Shown here: piece by piece, positions 45,276-53,583 of the stretch
How the letters are laid out: each line of letters begins with the position of its first letter
Position numbering within the stretch: position 1 is the stretch's first letter
NCBI RefSeq assembly: GCF_000963865.1
Contig: NZ_CP011071.1
Coordinates: forward strand, 1,120,501 to 1,184,500
Origin: Flagellimonas lutaonensis
GTDB taxonomy: Bacteria; Bacteroidota; Bacteroidia; Flavobacteriales; Flavobacteriaceae
Length of the DNA: 64,000 nucleotides
Direction: 5' to 3'
Made by a program: the position numbers and the translations under genes
Notes under the pieces: generated by a model
Told to the model about the DNA's origin: nothing
What the model saw: only the letters and a program-made list of their open reading frames with translations
Database searches by the model: none

Positions 45276-46624
45276 TTCTTTTGGCTATTGGCCGTGTTGT
45301 TTTCTGGTTGATAATAATTGGGTGGAAATCCGTTCAATTGCCTCCAAATCTCAAACCAAATAGGTACGTCTTCCAACAAGGCTATGGTATAGGCACCTGA
45401 GCCCACCCGAAGGTCTTGTGGCCATGGTTGGTCTTCGGGATCGGGGGCGAGCAAGATCCGGTATTTGCCATTTTCACTGATGAATGTTTCTATCGCAACC
45501 ACAACGCCACCGTAGGTGCCATACGAGAGGTTGGGCCATCCGCTAAATACTATAGCCGGCCAACCATCGAACTGAATACGTACCTTTTCGCCCAAATGCA
45601 GTAGGGGCAGGTCAATGGGGTCTACATAGGTCTCAACTGCCATATCAAAATCTGCCGGCATAATGCCCACTAAATGCTCACCTTCTTTAAAAGTTACCCC
45701 GATACCTCCCTGAATGGCCTTATTGATGTAACCACTCAGTGGGGCCCTTATGTAATACATATCGTTACGGATTGAATAATTGGTGAACTCGTTCTCGAGT
45801 TTGGTGACCTGGGCCTCTGAATCAAATTGATTTGACTGTGCCGTGAACATATCACTTCTTGCCTTCGAAATCTTGTCGGTATACTCGGCCTGTACGCGAT
45901 TGATCTCTACCTGTGCGTTTATTACCTCGTTCTCGCTGGCAAGCAGCTTGTTTTCTTGTGAAATCAGCTTGGCCTGGGCCTCTTGCAGCTTCAACCGTTT
46001 TTCTTCGACATCGGTTACGGCCTTCAACCCTTCCGATTGTAGTTGCACTACCCGATCATATTGCCGTTGGGCGATGGTGATATTGGTTTTTGCCGCCTCA
46101 AGGTCAATGCTATCACTTTGAACTTTTAGTTTGGCCTGCATCAGTTTGTTCTTGGCCTGTTCCAATTTCAATGTACGCTCATTTGCCAGGGCATTGATCT
46201 GTGTGTTCAAAGCCTTGACCTTTTCTTGATAAGAGGTAACGGCCATTTCTTTTGCCTTTATCTGTTGGCCTGTACGCTCGACGAGTTGTGGGTCAAAATA
46301 CTCGTTCTTGATTTCTGAAATATGTAGTATGGTATCGCCTTTCTCCACAAAATCACCCTCACGCACGTACCATTTCTCGATTCGCCCGGGAATGGGCGAC
46401 TGAATCGTCTGGGGTCGCTGGTCTGGGGTCAAGGTAGTAAGGTAGCCCTTGCCCGTAACGTTCTGCGTCCATGGCAAGAACAAGATGATGAAACAGATTA
46501 TGGCAAAAGCGAGCAGAAATTTGTTGAAGTAGGTATAATAACGCCTGGGAAATACCTTCTGTGCAGCCTTAAACCGCATCAGGTCAACTTTCTGGTTTAA
46601 CTTGTTATGGGTAATGTTAAGCAT
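45272..46624 (-). CDS. HlyD-family periplasmic adaptor
   Basis: A 450-residue membrane-fusion protein: N-terminal helix (about 34-54), lipoyl half-motif (TIQSPIPGRIEKWYVREGDFVEKGDTIL), a long coiled-coil hairpin (about 110-260), then the return strand IRAPLSGYINKAIQGGIGVTFKEGEHLVGI and a beta-barrel. The long hairpin is as in type 1 secretion adaptors such as HlyD. It starts at ATG 46624, overlapping the ABC gene stop by 8 bp; the TTG at 46636 is not needed. Confidence 0.9.
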   Translation of the reverse strand: MLNITHNKLNQKVDLMRFKAAQKVFPRRYYTYFNKFLLAFAIICFIILFLPWTQNVTGKGYLTTLTPDQRPQTIQSPIPGRIEKWYVREGDFVEKGDTILHISEIKNEYFDPQLVERTGQQIKAKEMAVTSYQEKVKALNTQINALANERTLKLEQAKNKLMQAKLKVQSDSIDLEAAKTNITIAQRQYDRVVQLQSEGLKAVTDVEEKRLKLQEAQAKLISQENKLLASENEVINAQVEINRVQAEYTDKISKARSDMFTAQSNQFDSEAQVTKLENEFTNYSIRNDMYYIRAPLSGYINKAIQGGIGVTFKEGEHLVGIMPADFDMAVETYVDPIDLPLLHLGEKVRIQFDGWPAIVFSGWPNLSYGTYGGVVVAIETFISENGKYRILLAPDPEDQPWPQDLRVGSGAYTIALLEDVPIWFEIWRQLNGFPPNYYQPENNTANSQKK

Positions 46625-48299
46625 GGTTTCCTGCAATTTCTTTTATTAATCTTCCATTTTCCATAGTGATGATTCGACCACATTTTTTGGTCCACCTTGG
46701 GTTTTCACTTACCACAATAAGGGCCCACCCATTGTCGGGGTCGGTCAAAAAGTCAATGATCTCATCGGCCTCTTCCCTATTGAATTGGTCAAGAGGATCC
46801 TTTAGAATCAATAGCTTGGGCTTTCTAACAATACTTCTTGCCAAAACTATCTTCTTTGAGATGGTATATGGAATCTGTTTCCCCTCAGGATAGAGTATGG
46901 TTTTCAAACCTTTGGGCTGTTCTTTTACAAAGGCTGTGAGCTTGGTCTTTTCCAAGGCCCAGTAAATATCTTCTTGCGGAATGCTTTTGTCGCCAAATGT
47001 TATGTTGTCCAAAATAGTGCCCTCGAACGGGGATTCTTCAGAAAGTGATTGCCCAATATGTGAACGGTAGTGGTTTAGGTTAACGCCCTTCAACGACACA
47101 TCGTTCACAAAAATATCGCCTGAATCCGGTTCTAAAATACCGGCGATCAACCGCAGCAAGGTTGATTTACCAGAACCGCTGGGGCCCTGCAACAGTATGG
47201 TGCACGAGGGGGTAATGTTCAAAGAGAAATCGTTTACAATAATTTTCTTCCTTTCAGGCACCTTGTAGGTAACGTGGTTGAGCTCAAGATGAAAGCCCTC
47301 GTTCTCTTTAAAGGGTCTTTCACCCTCGGGCGATTCCAGTTTTTTGTCAACCACCTGCCCCAGTTTCTCGAGCGAAGTAAGCAGGTCGTAGAATGTTTCC
47401 AGCCCAAGAATGAGCTTTTCGACCGAATTGATGACCAATAGAATAATGATCTCGGCGGCAACAAATTGCCCAATGTTCATTTCTTGGTTCAACACCAGTA
47501 GGCCACCTATCAAAAGAAGGCCAGCGGTGACCAACACCTTGAACCCGATCATGTGGATAAACTGTAATATCAAGATCTTGAAATGGCTTTCACGGGCATC
47601 AAGATAATCGACCACAAGGGCATCGTTCTTGTCTATGGCATGAGAGGTCTTGCCCGACAGTTTAAAACTGATTATAGACCGGGCAATCTCTTGGATCCAA
47701 TGGGCCACACGATATTTGTGCATTGATTCTTCCAAGCTTGTCTCGAGCCCCCTTTTAGCGGTAAACTTGAAGACCACATAGATCAGCAGCAGCAGAAGCA
47801 GACCGTAGATGATAAAAAATGGGTGGTAGAACGAAAGCAGCAACAGGCCGAATATGATCTGCAAAAGGGCTGCGGGAAAATCTATCAAAATCTTCGAAAG
47901 GCTTTTTTGAATTGTCAGTGTATCGAAGAAACGGTTGGCCAACTCAGGCGGATAGTAATTGCTCAACTCGCTCATCTTGATCTTTGGAAAACGATAGGCA
48001 AACTCAAAAGAGGAACGGGTAAATATTTTTTGCTGCACGTTTTCAATGATGCGTATCTGCATCAATTGCAGCAGACCTACAAAGGCGACACCCAAGGTAA
48101 CCAAAATTACCAGTACAATCCACGAGGTGCTCACTTGGGCACCCTGTATGAGGTTGATGATGGCCTGTATGCCCAAGGGGAGCGACAAGTTCACCAAGCC
48201 AGCAAAAATCGCATAATAAAAAACTTGAAAAATGTCCTTTTTGTCCAGCTTCAAAAGCCCCATAAGCCGTTGCCATGAGGTCATCATATTTTGCGCCAT
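46617..48299 (-). CDS. ABC transporter (membrane domain plus degenerate ATPase domain)
   Basis: A 560-residue exporter half-transporter: six membrane helices (to about 310) and a nucleotide-binding domain. Walker A is intact (GPSGSGKST, 372-380) and so is the Q-loop (Gln417). However the signature LSGGQ is replaced by YTISKK (478-483), the Walker B/catalytic Asp-Glu by LLILKD (500-501 Lys-Asp), and the H-loop His by Glu532 (VVSEN). A homodimer could bind ATP but is unlikely to hydrolyse it normally. No N-terminal peptidase domain. It is encoded between TetR and the HlyD adaptor, so it is the inner-membrane part of a tripartite exporter. Confidence 0.85.
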   Translation of the reverse strand: MAQNMMTSWQRLMGLLKLDKKDIFQVFYYAIFAGLVNLSLPLGIQAIINLIQGAQVSTSWIVLVILVTLGVAFVGLLQLMQIRIIENVQQKIFTRSSFEFAYRFPKIKMSELSNYYPPELANRFFDTLTIQKSLSKILIDFPAALLQIIFGLLLLSFYHPFFIIYGLLLLLLIYVVFKFTAKRGLETSLEESMHKYRVAHWIQEIARSIISFKLSGKTSHAIDKNDALVVDYLDARESHFKILILQFIHMIGFKVLVTAGLLLIGGLLVLNQEMNIGQFVAAEIIILLVINSVEKLILGLETFYDLLTSLEKLGQVVDKKLESPEGERPFKENEGFHLELNHVTYKVPERKKIIVNDFSLNITPSCTILLQGPSGSGKSTLLRLIAGILEPDSGDIFVNDVSLKGVNLNHYRSHIGQSLSEESPFEGTILDNITFGDKSIPQEDIYWALEKTKLTAFVKEQPKGLKTILYPEGKQIPYTISKKIVLARSIVRKPKLLILKDPLDQFNREEADEIIDFLTDPDNGWALIVVSENPRWTKKCGRIITMENGRLIKEIAGNHA

Positions 48300-48300
48300 G

Positions 48301-48978
48301 TTAATTTGATTTTAGGGTTTTGAAGGCCAGATCGACAAAGAAATCCGTCGGGGCTTCATTGGCATTGCAATTGGTCAAACTCTGAAAGTGTTCTTTTAAG
48401 AAATTTTGGTGAAGCACCCCTTCTAGAATGGTGCTGGCCAAACTTTTGGGGTACGGGTATTGGGGATTCACCCCTTGTACCATCTCGGTCAAGCGGCTCA
48501 CCATACGCTTGTAAATGACGAAATAACCCTCTTTGTTTTCAAGGTCGACCTCTTTTGTGAAAAACGATTTGGAAGATTCATTGACTACAATTCGGTTCAG
48601 TACAACCTCGTTGATGTGCGAGAAATGGGAGTCTTCTTCAATGGGTCGTGAGATAATCTCAATGGCTCTTTTCAGCTTTTCATGCGGATTGGAAATACTG
48701 TTCGTCGAAAACACCAAATGGTACTCAACCCAACCCCAATACCAAGAAGTGAGGTATACCAAAAGCTTGTGCTTGTTCTCAAAATACCGATAAATAGAAC
48801 TTTCGTTCGAACCAATTTCGCTACCCAGTTTTTTGAAGGTAAAGGCCTCAAAGCCCATTTCGTCGATCATCAAAATGCTCTTTTCAATGATTCGTTTGCC
48901 CAAATCTGAGGACTCGGGGTCTTTGACATAGATTTTTTCGTTAATGGCAATTTTGATTGTTTGAAGTAATCGCTCCAT
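48301..48978 (-). CDS. TetR/AcrR-family regulator
   Basis: A 225-residue TetR-type protein with N-terminal HTH (IIEKSILMIDEMGFEAFTFKKLGSEIGSNESSIYRYFENKHKLL) and a ligand-binding C-terminal part. It is the first gene of the TetR-ABC-HlyD-TolC(-YitT) operon, one base from the ABC gene. The ATG at 48978 is used because the TTG at 49002 is inside the -7 box. Palindromes overlapping that promoter (49007-49034) suggest it represses its own operon until an exported ligand is present. Confidence 0.9.
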   Translation of the reverse strand: MERLLQTIKIAINEKIYVKDPESSDLGKRIIEKSILMIDEMGFEAFTFKKLGSEIGSNESSIYRYFENKHKLLVYLTSWYWGWVEYHLVFSTNSISNPHEKLKRAIEIISRPIEEDSHFSHINEVVLNRIVVNESSKSFFTKEVDLENKEGYFVIYKRMVSRLTEMVQGVNPQYPYPKSLASTILEGVLHQNFLKEHFQSLTNCNANEAPTDFFVDLAFKTLKSN

Positions 48979-48999
48979 ATCACCTAATAAAATTCCATG

Positions 49000-49007
49000 C
49001 AAAAATA
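49000..49007 (-). promoter_or_regulatory. Candidate -7 box of the export operon
   Basis: Minus-strand TATTTTTG, exact TAnnTTTG match, ending 21 nt before the TetR-gene ATG at 48978. Confidence 0.55.
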
Positions 49008-49034
49008 ATAGTATTACTATTGTATTTCAATAGT
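49007..49034. promoter_or_regulatory. Overlapping palindromes, candidate TetR operator
   Basis: AATAGTATTACTATT (49007-49021) is a perfect 15-bp palindrome, and ACTATTG-TATTT-CAATAGT (49016-49034) is a second one sharing its right arm. Three half-sites (ATAGT type) thus tile 28 bp directly upstream of the -7 box of the tetR operon and 78 bp before the divergent secreted-protein gene. Confidence 0.6.
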
Positions 49035-49111
49035 TTAACCTTCTTTTAACGAAAGTATTACTTGTTAATCAAAAGCAACTTGTTATTTTTACTTGTAAAT
49101 TCAAGTATCCT

Positions 49112-49519
49112 ATGGCCAAATCTTTACTTTTATTCTTATTTGGTTTTTTCCTCTATACCGGAATGAATGCACAGACCCAGGTCTATAGAATGGGTTTTGA
49201 GCATTTTCAGGAAAGCCGGGGAGACAGCGATACGGGTCTATTGGCCAAACTGCCCTATACGGAGGTGGTTTTGGGATACAACCCCATGAACAGCCGTTCA
49301 GGCCTGGGCACCACCTTCAACTTTCATGGCCATGTGGTGGTGGTAGACCAAATGGATGTATTGCCAGACGGCAGCATCCAAGCCATTATCAGAAGGGAAG
49401 ATGGGCGTGATTTTTTTGGCTATGCCCCAACCCTCAAGGCCATATTAATACCAGTCAATACTTTAAACAATTCACTGAAAAGCGGTAATTTAGTGTCTAA
49501 TCTAAATGTAAAACAATGA
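49112..49519 (+). CDS. Small secreted protein, first of a pair
   Basis: A 135-residue protein with a signal peptide (LLLFLFGFFLYTGMNAQT, cut near residue 21). The mature part is mixed alpha/beta with no Cys and no recognisable domain; visible segments include LLAKLPYTEVVLGYNPMN and GTTFNFHGHVVVVDQMDVLPDGSIQAIIRREDGRDFFGY. It overlaps the next gene by 4 bp. Upstream it shares a 134-bp gap with the TetR operon, which contains ACTTGT(T/A)A three times (49060, 49078, 49091) in addition to the palindromes. Function unknown. Confidence 0.72.
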   Translation: MAKSLLLFLFGFFLYTGMNAQTQVYRMGFEHFQESRGDSDTGLLAKLPYTEVVLGYNPMNSRSGLGTTFNFHGHVVVVDQMDVLPDGSIQAIIRREDGRDFFGYAPTLKAILIPVNTLNNSLKSGNLVSNLNVKQ

Positions 49520-49872
49520 GACAAATATCTTTCTTTGCGGTTTTATTTTTCTTTTTTGGTGCTTTAAATGCCCAAGACCAACAATCGGTCAACGTTGGAG
49601 ACGAGCTTATTATTACATCTCCCATATCCCACAACTATAAATACATTGATGTTCCCCGAAAAAACTTCATTATCAAGCGTGGCGGTATTGCCAATTTAAA
49701 GAGCCTTGAAAATAGAAAAGCCATTGTAAAGGACATCAGCACCGAAGGAGACGAAGTGGTTGTTACCCTAGTACCAGCCAACGGCGGAAAATTCTTCAAT
49801 GTTTACCGTGAGCTGAAAGCAGACTTAGCAGATGCCCTTGACAACGGTGAGCTACAAAAAGTCGAGGGATAA
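49516..49872 (+). CDS. Small secreted protein, second of a pair
   Basis: A 118-residue protein with signal peptide (FFAVLFFFFGALNAQD). The mature part (about 99 residues) has beta-rich character: VGDELIITSPISHNYKYIDVPR, then IIKRGGIANLKSLENRKAIVKD and VVVTLVPANGGKFFNVYRELKADLADALDNGELQ. No motif recognised. Its start overlaps the previous stop, so the two are coexpressed and may act together in the periplasm or outside the cell. Confidence 0.72.
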   Translation: MRQISFFAVLFFFFGALNAQDQQSVNVGDELIITSPISHNYKYIDVPRKNFIIKRGGIANLKSLENRKAIVKDISTEGDEVVVTLVPANGGKFFNVYRELKADLADALDNGELQKVEG

Positions 49873-49903
49873 CCTTGACAAAAACTAAAGTTGTTCTCTA
49901 ACA

Positions 49904-49952
49904 AAGCGCCGGCCCCTTCATGTTCATAAAATCGTTTACCGGGCCGGCGCTT
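49904..49952. terminator. Long-stem terminator between convergent genes
   Basis: A perfect 12-bp stem AAGCGCCGGCCC / GGGCCGGCGCTT with a 25-nt loop separates the secreted-protein pair from the convergent LysR gene; the 3' arm ends at the LysR stop. The GC-rich stem contrasts with its AT-rich surroundings. Confidence 0.75.
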
Positions 49953-50884
49953 CATTTTTGCACGTAGGACTTCAACCATTTGAAATCACGTCCTATAATC
50001 TGTGATTTTTCATTCTCTAAAAAATCAAGAAATGCCAGTGCCACGGGTGAGTGTTTTTTGGCCCTCAGCCACACTACGTTCCACATGGTGGTAATTGGCA
50101 GGTTCTTCATGTCAAAAATCTGTAGATCGCCCTTGAGCAATTCGTTCTTAATTCCGATAAGCGGCATGATAGAGCAACCCAACCCTGCCAAAACGGCTTG
50201 TTTCACGGCCTCGTTTGAGGTGAGCTCAACCCTCTTGCCCACTTCTATTCCGAACTGTGTCAGGTAATTTTCCATAGCAGCACGAGTGGCAGAGCCCTCT
50301 TCCCTAAAAATAAGCGGTGTGCTAATTTGTCCGGTCTTATTGTCTACCCTTACCTCATCAAAATAGTTCGGATTGCCCACCAAGTATAGAATATTTGACA
50401 TCAAGTCAACGGTTTCCAAATCTAGATGTGCGGGCAACACAGAGACCAAGGCAAAATCTACCTCGTTCTGTTCAAGACTTTCAACAACCCTAGATTTGTT
50501 GGTCACATCCATTACAAGGTCCACCCCGGGATTCTCGCGCATGAAAGCCGATAAAAAATAGGGCATTACGTATTTGCCCGTGGAAACGACGGAAATCTTT
50601 AGGCGGCCAGCCAACTGCCCGCCGTAAGAGAGCATTTTGTAATTAATCGCATCGACCTCGTTCAGAATTCGATCGGCCACCGTGGCTATTTCCTTGCCAA
50701 AATCTGTTATATAAAGCCTTCTGCCAACCACCTCGGTGAGTGGAATTGGAAATTGGTCTTGAAGGTTCTTCAATTGTATGGACACCGCAGGTTGGGTAAG
50801 GTGCAATTCTTCAGAGGCCTTGGTAATGCTTTCTTTTTCACAGATCTTCAAAAAGACCTTGAGTTGGTGCAGTGTAAAGTTCAT
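49952..50884 (-). CDS. LysR-family regulator (CbbR/CysB-like) of bicarbonate uptake locus
   Basis: A 310-residue LysR regulator: winged HTH at the N-terminus (FLKICEKESITKASEELHLTQPAVSIQLKNLQ) and a periplasmic-binding-protein-like effector domain. It is divergent from a small gene and an SbtA bicarbonate transporter, with 138 bp of very AT-rich DNA between. CbbR/CmpR-type LysR proteins control inorganic-carbon genes in autotrophs, so a carbon-dependent switch is a reasonable inference; no effector can be read. Confidence 0.88.
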   Translation of the reverse strand: MNFTLHQLKVFLKICEKESITKASEELHLTQPAVSIQLKNLQDQFPIPLTEVVGRRLYITDFGKEIATVADRILNEVDAINYKMLSYGGQLAGRLKISVVSTGKYVMPYFLSAFMRENPGVDLVMDVTNKSRVVESLEQNEVDFALVSVLPAHLDLETVDLMSNILYLVGNPNYFDEVRVDNKTGQISTPLIFREEGSATRAAMENYLTQFGIEVGKRVELTSNEAVKQAVLAGLGCSIMPLIGIKNELLKGDLQIFDMKNLPITTMWNVVWLRAKKHSPVALAFLDFLENEKSQIIGRDFKWLKSYVQK

Positions 50885-51022
50885 AAACCTTTTTAATGTT
50901 TAGTATTATAAATATAAATAAAAACATATGAAATATTAATCTCAACTTTGCCCCCGGTTTTGAACGGCTTGACATATCCGTATTAAAACACAATCAGAAG
51001 TTCAACTTTAAAAACAGTGATT

Positions 51023-51313
51023 ATGGAAGTAATAAGCGATGTAAAGACAATCAATCTAGTGGATGGTACATTTACACCTTCAGAGGCACATGATGTAATA
51101 CAGGCACTGATTGACCAAAAAATTAATTTTCACAAGTTTCAACGCCTTTCTTGGTGTGAGGGAGACATCAATGCCGACACCCAGTACCCCGATGGTAGGA
51201 TTGCAGAATTGATCGAAGAGAAGAAAAAAGCAAAAGAGCTCATAGCCGAGCTGAGAAAGGAAGGCAAAAAACTCAGAATTGACGGCATTTTGAAGATTTC
51301 TGTTGAAGAGTAA
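51023..51313 (+). CDS. Small protein co-encoded with SbtA
   Basis: A 96-residue soluble protein; ATG 51023 is used over GTG 51017. It starts with a short beta/alpha segment (VKTINLVDGTFTPSEAHDVIQALIDQKINFHK), a central motif SWCEGD with the only Cys, and a Lys/Glu-rich amphipathic helix (IAELIEEKKKAKELIAELRKEGKKL). It ends 7 bp before the transporter. It is not the PII-like SbtB by sequence, but its position is the one SbtB has in cyanobacteria, so it may regulate the transporter. Function unknown. Confidence 0.65.
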   Translation: MEVISDVKTINLVDGTFTPSEAHDVIQALIDQKINFHKFQRLSWCEGDINADTQYPDGRIAELIEEKKKAKELIAELRKEGKKLRIDGILKISVEE

Positions 51314-51320
51314 CTGCTGA

Positions 51321-52286
51321 ATGGACCTTCATCTTTTAGTTGATAATCTAACTAACCCTGCGCTCTTATTCTTTTTCTTGGGAATATTGGCGGTTCAATT
51401 AAAAAGTGATCTTGAAATTCCTTCGAACTCTTCAAAGTTCATCTCGCTGTATCTTCTTTTTGCCATTGGATTTAAGGGTGGCCAAGAGCTTTCCCACAGC
51501 GAACTGAATTTAGAGATTTTATGGTCGTTGCTGTTTGGTATTTTTATGGCGGTGGCGGTACCTGTCTACGCTTATTTTATTCTCCGCAGAAAGTTCAGCG
51601 TTGAAAATTCAGGGGCCATTGCGGCCGCCTATGGGTCGGTCAGCGCCGTGACTTTCGTTACGGCCATTACCTTTCTTGAAATAGAACACATCGATTTCGG
51701 CGGGCACATGGTTGCCGTAATGGCCTTGATGGAAGCACCTTCTATAATCGTTGGTGTCATACTCATGTCGCTCTTCAAAAAAGGACAGAAAACCGAAAGA
51801 GCTGATTTCGGTAAAGTCTTGCACCATTCGTTGACAAACGGTAGCGTATTGTTGATTATAGGAAGCTTGATAATCGGCTTCTTGGCAAATGACCAACAGG
51901 CCGAGGGCATCAAACCCTTTACTACCGATATTTTCAAAGGTTTCTTAGCGGTTTTCTTACTGGATATGGGCATTACCAGCGGACGAAAGCTCAACGATTT
52001 CTTGAAAAAAGGATGGTTTGCAGTGCTTTTCTCCATCATTTTGCCCATAATCAACGGTTGTTTTGTGGCTTGGTTCAGCCAGTTCATCACAGAAAGTGTG
52101 GGCAACAGGTTTTTGTTTGCTATTTTGGCGGCGAGTGCCTCTTATATTGCTGTGCCAGCGGCCATGCGGTTGGCGGCTCCGAAAGCCAACCCAAGCCTTT
52201 ACATCCCCATGGCGTTGGCCATTACCTTCCCGTTCAACATTACGCTGGGTATGCCACTTTATCTGTATCTTGTACAGAACCTCTAA
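51321..52286 (+). CDS. sbtA: SbtA-type sodium-dependent bicarbonate transporter
   Basis: A 321-residue permease with about ten helices arranged as two inverted halves. Family motifs include NPALLFFFLGILAVQLKSDLEIP, AIGFKGGQEL, AYGSVSAVTFVTA and LDMGITSGRKL, with AASASYIAVPAAMRLAAPKANP near the end. SbtA carries sodium-coupled bicarbonate uptake in cyanobacteria; homologues in marine Bacteroidota have been linked to anaplerotic carbon supply. It is coexpressed with the small protein before it. Confident on family, less on substrate. Confidence 0.9.
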   Translation: MDLHLLVDNLTNPALLFFFLGILAVQLKSDLEIPSNSSKFISLYLLFAIGFKGGQELSHSELNLEILWSLLFGIFMAVAVPVYAYFILRRKFSVENSGAIAAAYGSVSAVTFVTAITFLEIEHIDFGGHMVAVMALMEAPSIIVGVILMSLFKKGQKTERADFGKVLHHSLTNGSVLLIIGSLIIGFLANDQQAEGIKPFTTDIFKGFLAVFLLDMGITSGRKLNDFLKKGWFAVLFSIILPIINGCFVAWFSQFITESVGNRFLFAILAASASYIAVPAAMRLAAPKANPSLYIPMALAITFPFNITLGMPLYLYLVQNL

Positions 52287-52295
52287 ACGTTTTGA

Positions 52296-52859
52296 ATGGA
52301 GAAAAAAAGATGTGGCTGGTGCGAGGGCGATGCCCTGTACGAAGCCTATCATGATAATGAATGGGGCGTACCTGTAAAAGATGATCCCACGCTCTTTGAG
52401 TTTTTGGTCTTGGAAACCTTTCAAGCAGGTTTGAGTTGGATTACCATCTTGAGAAAACGTGAAAATTTCAGAAGGGCATTTGACAATTTCGATTATGAAA
52501 AAGTTGCCCAATACCCCCAATCAAAAATAGATGCGCTCTTACAAGATACAGGCATCATCAGAAATAAATTGAAAGTGCATGCCACGGTGACCAATGCCCA
52601 AGCCTTTATGAAAGTGCGGCAAGAATTCGGAAGCTTCAGCAATTATATATGGGGGTTTGTCAATGGTACGCCCATTAAAAACAGCTATGACGACTACCGA
52701 AAGGCTCCTGCCAAGACCGAGCTGTCAGAGATCATCAGTAAAGACCTCAAAAAACGTGGCTTCAAATTTGTAGGAAGCACTGTGGTCTATGCGCACATGC
52801 AGGCCACGGGGATGGTAAACGACCATGAAACCAGTTGTTTCAGATATGATGAAGTGTAA
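52296..52859 (+). CDS. tag: DNA-3-methyladenine glycosylase I
   Basis: A 187-residue Tag glycosylase that removes 3-methyladenine from alkylated DNA. Zinc-type ligands Cys6 and His19 (MEKKRCGWCEG, YHDNEWG) pair with His and Cys in NDHETSCF at the C-terminus, and the family hallmark EFLVLETFQAGLSWITILRKRENFR is present. Full length. It follows sbtA by 9 bp but is probably functionally unrelated. Confidence 0.95.
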   Translation: MEKKRCGWCEGDALYEAYHDNEWGVPVKDDPTLFEFLVLETFQAGLSWITILRKRENFRRAFDNFDYEKVAQYPQSKIDALLQDTGIIRNKLKVHATVTNAQAFMKVRQEFGSFSNYIWGFVNGTPIKNSYDDYRKAPAKTELSEIISKDLKKRGFKFVGSTVVYAHMQATGMVNDHETSCFRYDEV

Positions 52860-52877
52860 AAACGCAACTGGCAAATG

Positions 52878-53546
52878 TTACGCTTTTCCCCGTAATAAAG
52901 CCAAAAAGTCTTTTCTTGAAACGATTTCAGCCCCCATGCTCTCTAGATGCTTGGTGGGCACTTGGCAGTCTATCATGGTATACTTCTTTTGTGCCAACTC
53001 TTGGGCCAATCGAATCAAAGCAAACTTTGAGGCGTTCGACACCAAACTGAACATACTCTCTCCACAAAATACATGGTCCAGATCAACTCCGTACAGGCCA
53101 CCGACCAATGTATCTTGTTGCCAAACCTCATACGAGTGGGCATGACCCTGCCTATGTAGCTCAATATACGCGTTCTTCATGTTGGACGTTATCCAAGTGC
53201 CTGGCTGGTCTTTTCTTTCAGCATTCGCACAATGATCGATGACTTTTTCAAAACAGGTGTCTTTTGTCAACCTAAATTGCCCGCTCGCCAGTACTTTTCC
53301 CATACTTTTTGAGACTTTTATTTTTCGAGGAAACAATACCATGCGAGGGTCGGGCGACCACCACAGGATAAGGGCATCATTATTGAACCAAGGAAAAATG
53401 CCATTTCGATAAGCCAGCAACAAGCGTTCTACCGATAGGTCGCCACCAATGGCCAACAGCCCCTCTTCGCTGGCTTTTTCTACTGGTGGAAACTCCAATT
53501 CTTCACCAAGAAAAGCAATGGGAAGCCTCCGCTCTTGATTGTCCAT
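52878..53546 (-). CDS. aat: Leucyl/phenylalanyl-tRNA-protein transferase
   Basis: A 222-residue Aat enzyme that adds Leu or Phe to proteins with N-terminal Arg or Lys, marking them for ClpS/ClpAP (N-degron pathway). Motifs: FPPVEKASEEGLLAIGGDLS, YRNGIFPWF, LWWSPDPRMVLFP and HSYEVWQ. Convergent with tag, 18 bp apart. Confidence 0.97.
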   Translation of the reverse strand: MDNQERRLPIAFLGEELEFPPVEKASEEGLLAIGGDLSVERLLLAYRNGIFPWFNNDALILWWSPDPRMVLFPRKIKVSKSMGKVLASGQFRLTKDTCFEKVIDHCANAERKDQPGTWITSNMKNAYIELHRQGHAHSYEVWQQDTLVGGLYGVDLDHVFCGESMFSLVSNASKFALIRLAQELAQKKYTMIDCQVPTKHLESMGAEIVSRKDFLALLRGKA

Positions 53547-53583
53547 AGCAATGCTTTTTTTTCTCTAAAATAGAGAATTTGCC

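Noticed and set aside
50885-51022. LysR-type T-N11-A sites in the sbtA promoter region
   Set aside because: The gap is so AT-rich that many partial matches occur; none stands out.
53561-53577. TTCTCTA-AAA-TAGAGAA hairpin between aat and the AtoE gene
   Set aside because: No T-run follows it on either strand as needed for a terminator and the stem is AT-rich.
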